Shown: positions 37,597 to 45,987 of the stretch, one piece after another
How the letters are laid out: the number at the start of each line of letters is the position of its first letter
Numbering within the stretch: position 1 is the first letter of the stretch
NCBI GenBank assembly: GCA_024643795.1
Contig: JAHEMF010000013.1
Location: 1-56,383, forward strand
Origin: Bacteroidota bacterium
Lineage (GTDB): Bacteria; Bacteroidota; Bacteroidia; AKYH767-A; OLB10
Reading direction: 5' to 3'
DNA: 56,383 nucleotides
The notes under the pieces: model-generated
What the model was told of the DNA's origin: nothing
Seen by the model: only the letters and a program-made list of their open reading frames with translations
Database searches by the model: none
Position numbers and translations under genes: made by a program

Positions 37597-38498
37597 TCAA
37601 CTAATGTTTTTATTCCTTCATCGATCCCGATCCTCGGTTCCCATCCAAGCGATTTTAGTTTTGTAACATCTGCAAGTAAATGCATGCGTTCTACTTTTCT
37701 AACCCTTGCCGGATCAACTTCGATCTCTATTTTTTCTCCCAGCGCATTTGAAAAGCTATCAACTATTTCTGTAACAGCATACTCAATACCACGGCCAAGG
37801 TTGAACACATCTATTCCGGAACTAACATTATTGATAAGTGTATTTACAGCTTCTGCCATGTCATAGGTGTGGATGAAATCACGCTTGGGAGTTAAATTGC
37901 CTAACTGAATTTTCCTATTCCCTCCAATAACCTGGCGTTGTATCTCCGGTATCAAGTGTGGGTTTGTTTCATTTGGTCCAAATGCATTGAAAAAACGACA
38001 GATGATCGTAGTGATGCCTGATCGGAGATGAAACTCATTGCAAAGGTGTTCACCTGTTAATTTTGACAAGCCATAGATATCTAAAGGTCCCGTATCATGC
38101 TTTTCACTCACCGCTTCATCATATATTGGATAAACCGCCGCTGTTGAAGCAAAAAACACCTTTTTAACATTATTCTTTTCTGCTGCATCAAGTACATGAA
38201 TGGTACCGCGAATATTTATGTCAGATGATTCGTAAGGGTTTTCATTGCAATAAGGAATAAAATGAATCGCCGCAAGGTGTATTACTACATCAGGTTTGAT
38301 CTTATTCATGGCAGATTCAACGGCATTTTTATCCCTGATATCTATTTTATAAAAATTGCTGTCAGGAATTGCAATGAAGTCCCTGTTTCCAAATGATAAA
38401 TTATCAATCACGGATATCTCGTGATTTAATTTTGCAAGGTGTTTGATCACAGCAGAACCTATAAAGCCAGCTCCGCCAGTTACTAATATTTTGCTCAT
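37593..38498 (-). CDS. NAD-dependent sugar epimerase/dehydratase
   Basis: This 301-residue extended short-chain dehydrogenase has the Rossmann motif GGAGFIGSAVIKHL at residues 8-21 and the catalytic YGLSKLTGEH (Tyr-x3-Lys) near 140. It is closest in feel to UDP-glucose 4-epimerase (GalE-like) proteins and probably makes a nucleotide sugar for the operon's product. It follows the 38514-39650 glycosyltransferase gene by 15 bases. Confidence 0.88.
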   Translation of the reverse strand: MSKILVTGGAGFIGSAVIKHLAKLNHEISVIDNLSFGNRDFIAIPDSNFYKIDIRDKNAVESAMNKIKPDVVIHLAAIHFIPYCNENPYESSDINIRGTIHVLDAAEKNNVKKVFFASTAAVYPIYDEAVSEKHDTGPLDIYGLSKLTGEHLCNEFHLRSGITTIICRFFNAFGPNETNPHLIPEIQRQVIGGNRKIQLGNLTPKRDFIHTYDMAEAVNTLINNVSSGIDVFNLGRGIEYAVTEIVDSFSNALGEKIEIEVDPARVRKVERMHLLADVTKLKSLGWEPRIGIDEGIKTLVE

Positions 38499-38513
38499 AT
38501 TAAATGTTAAGTT

Positions 38514-39650
38514 TCAATTTCTGAGATTTTCAATTATCTTTTTATATTGATCAGTGTAGTGGTATTTAGTAAATTTTTCCTTAGAGAGATTCATCAACCG
38601 TTGCTTCTCATCATGCCTAACAGCTTTTATTTCCTGCAAGCCTTTTGTTATTACGGACCCGCAATCATGCTCCCTTACAAAATTACTATAATCGCCCAGT
38701 TCATCAGATATAATAACCTTTAATCCGGCAGAAAGATATTCGGCAAACTTAGTAGGTGCTGCAACTTTATTTGTGGTCGTGGCTTCCCTGTAAAGGATTC
38801 CATAGTCTCCGGACAATAATTCGCTTCGTACCTTTTCGTGGGCAACCCATTTGCATGTTACCTGTTCCGGAAATTTTCTTATCATCTCCTTTACAACCTC
38901 ATCTTCTTTGGAGAGAAATAGCAATCGTACTTGTTTATTTCCTTCGAGGAGATGACTCAATATCTTATCTAACTCACCGAACGACTGCCAGCCTGCTGTT
39001 GAACCTGAGTAAATCAATACAATATTGTTATCATCATAGCCTGACCTGGACCTAAGTTTGGCCAATTGTGATGTGCTTGGTATGTCGAACCGGAATGCCA
39101 TATTAAGTGTGCAAGGTATAACCACATGAGAATTGAGGTCGTACCCAAATTGATCACGCCAGTATTCAACAAGTTTTGTTGAAACGGCAAGTCTGAAGTC
39201 TGATCTTAGCACACATTCCCTTTCAGCTTTGAATATACCTGACTTTAAGCTTTCACTTTCAACAACACTATACTCATTCCATTCAGCAGCTATAGCCCCT
39301 CTGCCATCATAGCCCACTTTAGAAACAGCACCAACACTTTTAGCACCAAGAGCAATTTGTGTAGCAATTACATTGCGGGCCAAAACTGCCGGTTTCCTTG
39401 AGAAGTAACATATGAGAGTGAATACTATTTTTGAGAACAGGGGAAGTGATGCCCGGGGGAATATGGGAATCACAAATGCATCATCTACCTCAGCAAGTAT
39501 TTTTTTTCTGTTTTTGAAGAATCCTCTAACGCTGATAAATGATACGAGAGTGATTTTTTCGTTCAAGTTGTGATTGATGAAATTCACCACATCACTTACC
39601 TGACTGGAATATACTCCTGAGTGCTGATCGTTATAAGTCAGATAGATCAT
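38514..39650 (-). CDS. probable glycosyltransferase, GT-B fold
   Basis: This 378-residue protein is less conserved than its neighbours. The C-terminal half resembles family 4 transferases (NIVLIYSGSTAGWQSFGEL, then KFAEYLSAGLKVIISDELGD). The N-terminal half has VGYDGRGAIAAEWNEYS, also seen in some polysaccharide transferases. It overlaps the deacetylase gene by 4 bases (ATGA). Function as a glycosyltransferase is inferred from the fold signature and operon. Confidence 0.7.
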   Translation of the reverse strand: MIYLTYNDQHSGVYSSQVSDVVNFINHNLNEKITLVSFISVRGFFKNRKKILAEVDDAFVIPIFPRASLPLFSKIVFTLICYFSRKPAVLARNVIATQIALGAKSVGAVSKVGYDGRGAIAAEWNEYSVVESESLKSGIFKAERECVLRSDFRLAVSTKLVEYWRDQFGYDLNSHVVIPCTLNMAFRFDIPSTSQLAKLRSRSGYDDNNIVLIYSGSTAGWQSFGELDKILSHLLEGNKQVRLLFLSKEDEVVKEMIRKFPEQVTCKWVAHEKVRSELLSGDYGILYREATTTNKVAAPTKFAEYLSAGLKVIISDELGDYSNFVREHDCGSVITKGLQEIKAVRHDEKQRLMNLSKEKFTKYHYTDQYKKIIENLRN

Positions 39651-40705
39651 TTATTTGGTAGCATTTTCATAAAATCACTCTCAATGTTGTAACGAGAATT
39701 CGCATAATCCAAAAAACTACTAAAACATTTGATATTTTGTTTATTGATCATTTTTGGATGTGATATGAAATGCATAAACCCGTTTTGTTTTATGAAGTTC
39801 CTATACAATGATTGTTTGATCGGGGTCATCAACTCTATTGCGATCCTTTCGTAATCGGAATCAGACATATTATAACCTCTTGAAGAACGTGGAGTATGCT
39901 CACTTGTATCCGTGGAAGCGTGGCCATGTCCATAATTAAAAGTATGGTCGCCCGTTAGTTTGTAGTAAATCTTGAGGAAAGTTTTATTTATTTTATTTAT
40001 ATATTTTGGAATATAAATGTTATTGATACTGAACTCGGTGAATATTCCATCCGAATCTTCTGATGTAACATCATCGGTGAAGTTGTATATAGGTTTCAAA
40101 GGGGCATCAGAGAAGTCAAAATGTTGAGCGTCAGTGAACTGGTAAAATTGAGACTGTACACTAAAATCAAATTTAATACCATGTTTAATGAAAAATGGTT
40201 TAAAATCTTTAAATGGTTGGATGCTCCATCCTCCTGCTCGGTATCCATTTATGTTTTTTTTACCATCAGCGTCATACAAAATATCATTTAGGACTTTTAT
40301 CGAGCTATCAAATACCATTTCACGATCGTTGGGACTAAGGTTATTGAATCTGTATTTTGAAACATCAACCAGAGACCACTCATTCTTATTCGGATCATAT
40401 TTGGCATCTATCCAATGAGGGTGAATGTGTGGGAATACGGAATGTCCGTTTTTATTTAATGTTTTTAATTGCGTTTTCACTTTTTCCAAAGATGAATAAC
40501 AGGCATCATAATTTTGAGAATACTCCGATAATTTGAGAAGACAAGTGGTATCTACAAAAAAAATTGCTTTCAAGTTGTGTTTGTCAATGTGCTCCATGAT
40601 GCGATTTGTAGGATCAATCATGCATGAGTCCACACTTCCACTTGCTGATCCAAGGAAAAGCTCATAATCAAAAGTTAGTAGCAGGTCTTTTTTCAATGAA
40701 TTCAA
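39647..40705 (-). CDS. polysaccharide deacetylase-like protein
   Basis: This 352-residue NodB-related (CE4-like) protein begins DLLLTFDYELFLG, where Asp and Glu fit motif 1. HIHPHW near residue 94 gives the metal-binding His-x-His, and GYRAGGWS fits motif 3. A C-terminal MHFISHPKM likely supplies the last His. There is no signal peptide, so it may act in the cytoplasm on a lipid-linked intermediate, which is unusual for a polymer deacetylase. Both ends overlap neighbours by 4 bases. Confidence 0.82.
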   Translation of the reverse strand: MNSLKKDLLLTFDYELFLGSASGSVDSCMIDPTNRIMEHIDKHNLKAIFFVDTTCLLKLSEYSQNYDACYSSLEKVKTQLKTLNKNGHSVFPHIHPHWIDAKYDPNKNEWSLVDVSKYRFNNLSPNDREMVFDSSIKVLNDILYDADGKKNINGYRAGGWSIQPFKDFKPFFIKHGIKFDFSVQSQFYQFTDAQHFDFSDAPLKPIYNFTDDVTSEDSDGIFTEFSINNIYIPKYINKINKTFLKIYYKLTGDHTFNYGHGHASTDTSEHTPRSSRGYNMSDSDYERIAIELMTPIKQSLYRNFIKQNGFMHFISHPKMINKQNIKCFSSFLDYANSRYNIESDFMKMLPNK

Positions 40706-41913
40706 TTTGCAATATCGCTGGAAGTATTTTTCACCAATATTTTATGATAAAAATCGCTGATCAGGGATGAGATATGATGTTCATTGAAATTTTTATAACA
40801 ATAACTTATCATTTCTTTTTGATCGAATTTATTATAGTTTTTCATTACTTCTTCCATAGCACTTGCCAATGCTTCAGCAGAGTGCATTTCTACCATGATG
40901 CCTTGCTCGCTAGTGATAAAATCTCTGGGACCTCCCGAATCAGTACATATAACTGGCCTGCCGCAGGCAAGACTTTCAATTAGCACAACGCCAAAGGTTT
41001 CATATTGGCTGGCAAGGACAAAGCAATGACTTCGGTCAATTTCTTCTTTTACTTCCTGTCTCCAAAGCTTACCGGTGAGTGTTATACGGTCGTGAAGTTT
41101 GATCTCATTTATTTGTTTTTGTAAATCAGCGAGTAGTGGACCCTCACCTCCAATACGTAATTCAACATCAAGTCCTTTTTTGATCATGATATTTATTGCA
41201 TCAATTATCAGGTTGATCTGTTTACGCGGAAGGAGAAATGAATTGGTGAAAAATCGAAACCTTTCACTACCATTATATGAGATAGGGGTATATTTTTGAA
41301 AGAAAAGGTCTGATACTAAATTATGAATCACAGTGAATGTGTCTGATTTCAGGTTTAAGTTTTCTTCGAGATCTTTTCGGAAATTGTTACTCACAATCAA
41401 AGCACCTTCTACACCTTCAAAGATCTCCTTTGCAACATTTATATCAACATTATTGTTGATATAACCCATAAGGTATGCAGTTAAATGCTCTGTGATGACC
41501 ATTGGGATGTTATGTTTTTTTGAGATAAAATATGCAGCTATGCCTGCATGGAAGATGGAGTGAGCATGTATGATATCAGGTTTTCCAAATGCTTCACAAT
41601 ATTCTTCAAAAATTGTATTGGCTGATTGGCTGAACTTCTTGTAGCTAAGCCTGCGTAATTTTGGAACTCCCCCATGCCTTCTCATATGAAATGTGGGTAT
41701 CCCCTTATCGACGTAAAAATCATCGAATTTATCTGAAGACCGCTTAATGAATTCTGCAGCAGGAGTGAACTCAGGGTACATTATCCCAACCTGATATCCA
41801 TCATTCTGTAAGGCACGTGCCTGCTCTTCAAAAAAAGTTCCAAGTACGGGTGTGTCAACCGACTTATACCATGAGGGCATAATTAGAATGTGAAGAGCTT
41901 GTTTATCAGCCAT
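40702..41913 (-). CDS. glycosyltransferase family 4
   Basis: This GT-B enzyme of 403 residues is started at MADKQALHILIMPSWYKS (41913), which overlaps the upstream stop by 8 bases; an ATG at 41934 would add 7 residues. Motifs are HAHSIFHAGIAAYFISKKH, ITEHLTAYLMGY and CFVLASQYETFGVVLIESLA (E-x7-E). It resembles colanic-acid/EPS transferases such as WcaL, without a firm donor assignment. Confidence 0.9.
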   Translation of the reverse strand: MADKQALHILIMPSWYKSVDTPVLGTFFEEQARALQNDGYQVGIMYPEFTPAAEFIKRSSDKFDDFYVDKGIPTFHMRRHGGVPKLRRLSYKKFSQSANTIFEEYCEAFGKPDIIHAHSIFHAGIAAYFISKKHNIPMVITEHLTAYLMGYINNNVDINVAKEIFEGVEGALIVSNNFRKDLEENLNLKSDTFTVIHNLVSDLFFQKYTPISYNGSERFRFFTNSFLLPRKQINLIIDAINIMIKKGLDVELRIGGEGPLLADLQKQINEIKLHDRITLTGKLWRQEVKEEIDRSHCFVLASQYETFGVVLIESLACGRPVICTDSGGPRDFITSEQGIMVEMHSAEALASAMEEVMKNYNKFDQKEMISYCYKNFNEHHISSLISDFYHKILVKNTSSDIAN

Positions 41914-42934
41914 TATTTTGGTTTTGCATATCAAGTTTTACTTGGTCAATAATATCAGGCATTGGTTTTTTTCCGATACGCATTTTGAGCAAGGTTTCAA
42001 AAGCCCCGGCTGTCTTAGGGTTAATTACAGCCTTCCATAAATATCCTACCTTAAGGTCACCACCAAAACCTTTCTTGAACCTGAATATGCCTTCCAGTGC
42101 AGGATTGCTATTCTTTAAACGAACACCAACAAAATCATACCTGTTAACACCTTGCGACTTCATAACTTTCATCATATTATAGTTCAACAGTTTCATTGAA
42201 CCATAAAGTTTTGTATCGCCGGTGCTGCCAGCATGGGTGCATTGTGCAGCATATCGGGAACTTATAATGAACACTGCTCCAACAGGCCTTCCATCCTCGT
42301 ATATTGCTGCACTTTTTACTCTTGCTTCACCCATGTAATCACAAAGTAGACGAAAATAACTTTTGTCGATAGGAGTTAAACCGGCCCTGTTCATTGTAAG
42401 TACATATAGTTCATAGAAATCATCAAGTGTTTCCCTTCCTACGCGGATCTCAGCATGGTTCTTAATTGAATGAGCAACCGCTTTTTGATATTTTGGGTGG
42501 AACCTTTGCAGGATCTCCTCTTCTGATTGTCCCAGGTCTATCAGGTAAGATCCAAAATCACAAAACTGTGATCCTGCAGGATGCGCGCCCAATATTCCTG
42601 AAGGTGGTGGTTGTACAAGTTTTGTACACAGATCAGTAGACTTGGCAAAGTCAATGAAACGGTTAAAGAAGTCAAGTTGATCATCACTCTTCAGTTCTAT
42701 TCCAGCCGACACAGGAGCATGTTCTATCTGACCAAAACGGAAAGTCCTGACCTCATATAATCGGACAGGCATATAGGCATTCAGCTTTTCATCCTTAATG
42801 ATATAATAATCACTGTTGCTGTAATGCTTATTGAAACGTGTGTACTCTGAAAGGAACTGGTAAGGCCAGTCATCATTTATTAACTTCAGATATTTATAGT
42901 CAGAAGCCTTAAGATGATTCAGTAACTTCATCAT
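41906..42934 (-). CDS. FemAB-like/GNAT-fold acyl or aminoacyl transferase
   Basis: This 342-residue protein has two GNAT-type halves. Visible features are FHPKYQKAVAHSIKNHAEI (about 145-165), FYELYVLTMNRAGL, and YGSMKLLNYNMMKVMKSQGV with RYDFVGVR, as in FemX/FemAB-related proteins. Relatives in polysaccharide clusters are thought to attach an acyl or aminoacyl group to a sugar; the exact reaction is unknown. It starts one base after the wecB stop. Confidence 0.75.
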   Translation of the reverse strand: MMKLLNHLKASDYKYLKLINDDWPYQFLSEYTRFNKHYSNSDYYIIKDEKLNAYMPVRLYEVRTFRFGQIEHAPVSAGIELKSDDQLDFFNRFIDFAKSTDLCTKLVQPPPSGILGAHPAGSQFCDFGSYLIDLGQSEEEILQRFHPKYQKAVAHSIKNHAEIRVGRETLDDFYELYVLTMNRAGLTPIDKSYFRLLCDYMGEARVKSAAIYEDGRPVGAVFIISSRYAAQCTHAGSTGDTKLYGSMKLLNYNMMKVMKSQGVNRYDFVGVRLKNSNPALEGIFRFKKGFGGDLKVGYLWKAVINPKTAGAFETLLKMRIGKKPMPDIIDQVKLDMQNQNNG

Positions 42935-42935
42935 T

Positions 42936-44066
42936 TCAGATACTGTACAGTTTTTTCTTTTCCAGATCTTCGTTAAATATAGCCATACAAGCTTCTAATA
43001 TCCTTCTGGTGGCATTACCATCCCAATTTGGAGGAATGGCCCCTTTTTTATAAGCTCCGCTCTTGATCTCGCTAATTTTTTGCTTGATGGTATCTACCTC
43101 AAATGGTATCAGCTCATTTGTTCCAATAGTTATAGTTGACGGCCTTTCTGTATTTGGCCTGAGTGTGAGACATGGTATTTTTCTGAAAGTAGTCTCTTCC
43201 TGGATTCCACCACTGTCTGTGATTACAAACTGGCAAGTAGCACATAGTTTTTGAAAACTGAAATAATCCATCGGCTCCGTAAGTATGATCTTTTGATTTG
43301 ATCGCACACGATCAAGCAAACCAAATTTTTCAAATTTTGATGTAGTACGAGGGTGAATTGGGAATATCAGAGGAATATCTTCGGTAATGAATTCTATAAC
43401 TTCAATGAGTTTAGTAAGTCCTTCTTCAAAATCAACAGTTGCAGGACGATGCATTGTCATTAGCGCAAATTTGCCTTCTTCCACTTCTAACTGTTTCATG
43501 ATCTCACTCTTTCCGATCTTATCACCAAATGCTACCAAGGTGTCGATCATGGTGTTACCTACGAAGAATATATTTTCCTTCAATTTACTTTCGGATAACA
43601 AATGGTCTATACCACTTTGTTCAGTTACAAAATAATAATCAGTGATCTCGTCAGTAAGTATACGGTTGATCTCTTCCGGCATTGTACGGTCAAAACTTCT
43701 GAGTCCGCTCTCAATGTGTGCAATCTTTATCCCCATTTTGTTGGCGGTCAGTGCTGCAGCAAATGTTGAGTTAACATCGCCGGGTACCATAATGAGCGAT
43801 GGCTTGACCTCTTCAATGACTTTTTCAAGTCTTATCATGATCTCAGCCATTTGAGTATTTGCTGAAGCAGCAGGAATATTGAGAAAAAAATCAGGCACCA
43901 ATTCAAACTGCTTGAAAAAAACAGCCGCCATCTTTTCATCATAATGCTGACCGGTGTGAACGATGTGGATGTCGAACGGACTTCCCAGCTCCTGATTCAC
44001 TTTCTTGAATTGAGTGATCTTAATAAAATTTGGTCTTGTCCCGACAACTATTAGAATTCTGCTCAT
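42936..44066 (-). CDS. wecB: UDP-N-acetylglucosamine 2-epimerase (non-hydrolysing)
   Basis: This 376-residue enzyme interconverts UDP-GlcNAc and UDP-ManNAc. Family motifs include VGTRPNFIK at residue 7, HTGQHYDEKM, PGDVNSTFAAAL, HIESGLRSFDRTMPEEINR and ITDSGGIQEET. It implies that ManNAc or a derivative is in the polymer, but no ManNAc dehydrogenase (WecC) is in the window. It lies downstream of the ABC transporter gene after a 90-base gap. Confidence 0.93.
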   Translation of the reverse strand: MSRILIVVGTRPNFIKITQFKKVNQELGSPFDIHIVHTGQHYDEKMAAVFFKQFELVPDFFLNIPAASANTQMAEIMIRLEKVIEEVKPSLIMVPGDVNSTFAAALTANKMGIKIAHIESGLRSFDRTMPEEINRILTDEITDYYFVTEQSGIDHLLSESKLKENIFFVGNTMIDTLVAFGDKIGKSEIMKQLEVEEGKFALMTMHRPATVDFEEGLTKLIEVIEFITEDIPLIFPIHPRTTSKFEKFGLLDRVRSNQKIILTEPMDYFSFQKLCATCQFVITDSGGIQEETTFRKIPCLTLRPNTERPSTITIGTNELIPFEVDTIKQKISEIKSGAYKKGAIPPNWDGNATRRILEACMAIFNEDLEKKKLYSI

Positions 44067-44156
44067 TTATTAAAATTGATTTTTTCTGTCAAAGCATTAT
44101 TTGAATACGATAATTTTCTAAAAAATATTCATTGAACAATAACGATTTCTTACACC

Positions 44157-45956
44157 TTATAGTACCCGTTCAATTACCTGGCTGTAAGTGTACTGCCCAT
44201 CAATCTTTCCATTCTTCAGTTCATAAATCTTGTCACAGTTCCTGAGGGTTGTAACCCTGTGTGCAATAATAAATACGGTCTTGTTAGAACCTGACAAGGC
44301 ATTAATGGCTTCTGTTACTTCATTCTCTGTTTCTGAATCTAATGCACTGGTAGCCTCATCGAAGACCAATATTTCAGCATTTCGGTATAATGAACGGGCA
44401 ATTCCGATCCTTTGGCGCTGACCACCGGACAAGTTGCTCCCTCTTTCGCCAATCTGGGAGTCCAACCCATTGGGTAGATTTTTCACCAGACCGTCCAGTG
44501 ATGCTTGCTGAATAGCCTGATCAAGTCTTTCCTTATCAAAATCAGGGTCACCCAGGGTAATATTTTCACGTATGCTTCCATCTATAAGGAATACATCCTG
44601 CTTTACATATCCTATCAGGCTTCTCCAATAGCCGGTGTCGTCATCAGTCAGTGCTTTGCCATCAACCTTAATACTGCCGTTTTGTTCATGATAAAATCTT
44701 AAAAGCAAATTCATAAGAGTTGTTTTCCCTGACCCAGAACTGCCAATAAAACCTACGCTCTCGCCTTTGGAAATGGAAAATGAGATCTCATCTAATACAG
44801 GTTTCTCTGACCGAGGAAATGTAAATGAGATATTATTAAATGATATATCCTTTTCAAATTTAAAAGGTATGATGGCATCTGATATTGATTCGTGCGAAGG
44901 AAGGTTATCGTACAAATACAAATTATCAATGGATACCTGATTCTTATTCAGATACATCATTGAATTCAATATTCTGTTTATGGAAGGCATAAGCCGGTAG
45001 GCGGCAGCAGCAAAAGCACCCACTAAAATAATCACATCAGTTCCCGGTGCTGCAAGAAACAATGCATATAAAAAGATTAATATGATACCAAGTAAAGCAA
45101 TAACCTCATTACTGCGTAATGGTATTTGATTTAACAGATAAGCCTTTTGTTGAAGGTCCTGGTAATCCTTGTTGTGTCTTAGAAATCTGTCGCTATAAAA
45201 TTTTAATTTATTAGCCAGTTTAATATCAACATATCCGGTTATGGCCTCAGTGAGACTGCTTAATGCATAAGGAAATACCTGATCAATTCCTACCCCAACA
45301 CGGCCGCTTTGTTTCCTGAGTCCACGGTAAACAAGGTACGTAGCCGGTCCTATGGTTACCAAAACAAATGAAAAAAGGAACAGGTCGTAATACGCAATTG
45401 CACCAATGATAAGTAGTACAATGATAGTTTCAGAAAACAACATCATAAGAGGCTGTATGATCCATTGAGTGTATGATGTTGGATTATACAGCACATTCTT
45501 CACCATCATAGATGAACGTATCTGACTATAGTCAAGGTAATCAAGAAGGAAATATTTTGAGAACTGATCACGGGCAATATGAACCGTTATGTCAGAGCTC
45601 AGTCTGGCCTGAAGCCAGTTTACAAATATTCCGAACAAAGTTTTGAAAATAAAATATCCAAATAGGATTGTTATGAGGAACAACACAAAATTACGTTCGG
45701 TGCTAAAATCTAATGAGGTATAAAGTGTATTGAGGTAAGCATTGGAGTGGATCACGTTCATATCCGTTCCTGCCTTTATCAAAGGTAATACTGCAGCTAG
45801 TCCAACAACATCTAATATTGCAGAAAGAAAGATAAGGGCACTTAAAATTGCCAAACGCTTTTTATGAGAAGGCGAGGTGTGGTCTATCAAACTCCGGATG
45901 GAATTTGATATGATATTTGATGGTTTAGATTTTTGCCCCATGCATCTACCTGACAT
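44157..45956 (-). CDS. ABC transporter, fused permease and ATPase (PglK/MsbA-like flippase)
   Basis: This 599-residue half-transporter has six transmembrane helices in the first 330 residues and an ATPase domain with Walker A GSSGSGKTTL (about 408), signature NLSGGQRQRIGIA and Walker B ILVFDEATSAL. It resembles PglK and other lipid-linked oligosaccharide flippases. In this operon it would move repeat units across the inner membrane. The start may instead be the ATG at 45941. No MATE-like Wzx is seen in the operon, so this may be its functional replacement. Confidence 0.88.
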   Translation of the reverse strand: MSGRCMGQKSKPSNIISNSIRSLIDHTSPSHKKRLAILSALIFLSAILDVVGLAAVLPLIKAGTDMNVIHSNAYLNTLYTSLDFSTERNFVLFLITILFGYFIFKTLFGIFVNWLQARLSSDITVHIARDQFSKYFLLDYLDYSQIRSSMMVKNVLYNPTSYTQWIIQPLMMLFSETIIVLLIIGAIAYYDLFLFSFVLVTIGPATYLVYRGLRKQSGRVGVGIDQVFPYALSSLTEAITGYVDIKLANKLKFYSDRFLRHNKDYQDLQQKAYLLNQIPLRSNEVIALLGIILIFLYALFLAAPGTDVIILVGAFAAAAYRLMPSINRILNSMMYLNKNQVSIDNLYLYDNLPSHESISDAIIPFKFEKDISFNNISFTFPRSEKPVLDEISFSISKGESVGFIGSSGSGKTTLMNLLLRFYHEQNGSIKVDGKALTDDDTGYWRSLIGYVKQDVFLIDGSIRENITLGDPDFDKERLDQAIQQASLDGLVKNLPNGLDSQIGERGSNLSGGQRQRIGIARSLYRNAEILVFDEATSALDSETENEVTEAINALSGSNKTVFIIAHRVTTLRNCDKIYELKNGKIDGQYTYSQVIERVL

Positions 45957-45987
45957 ATTTAATAGTCCGGCATCATTGTATTAAGAT

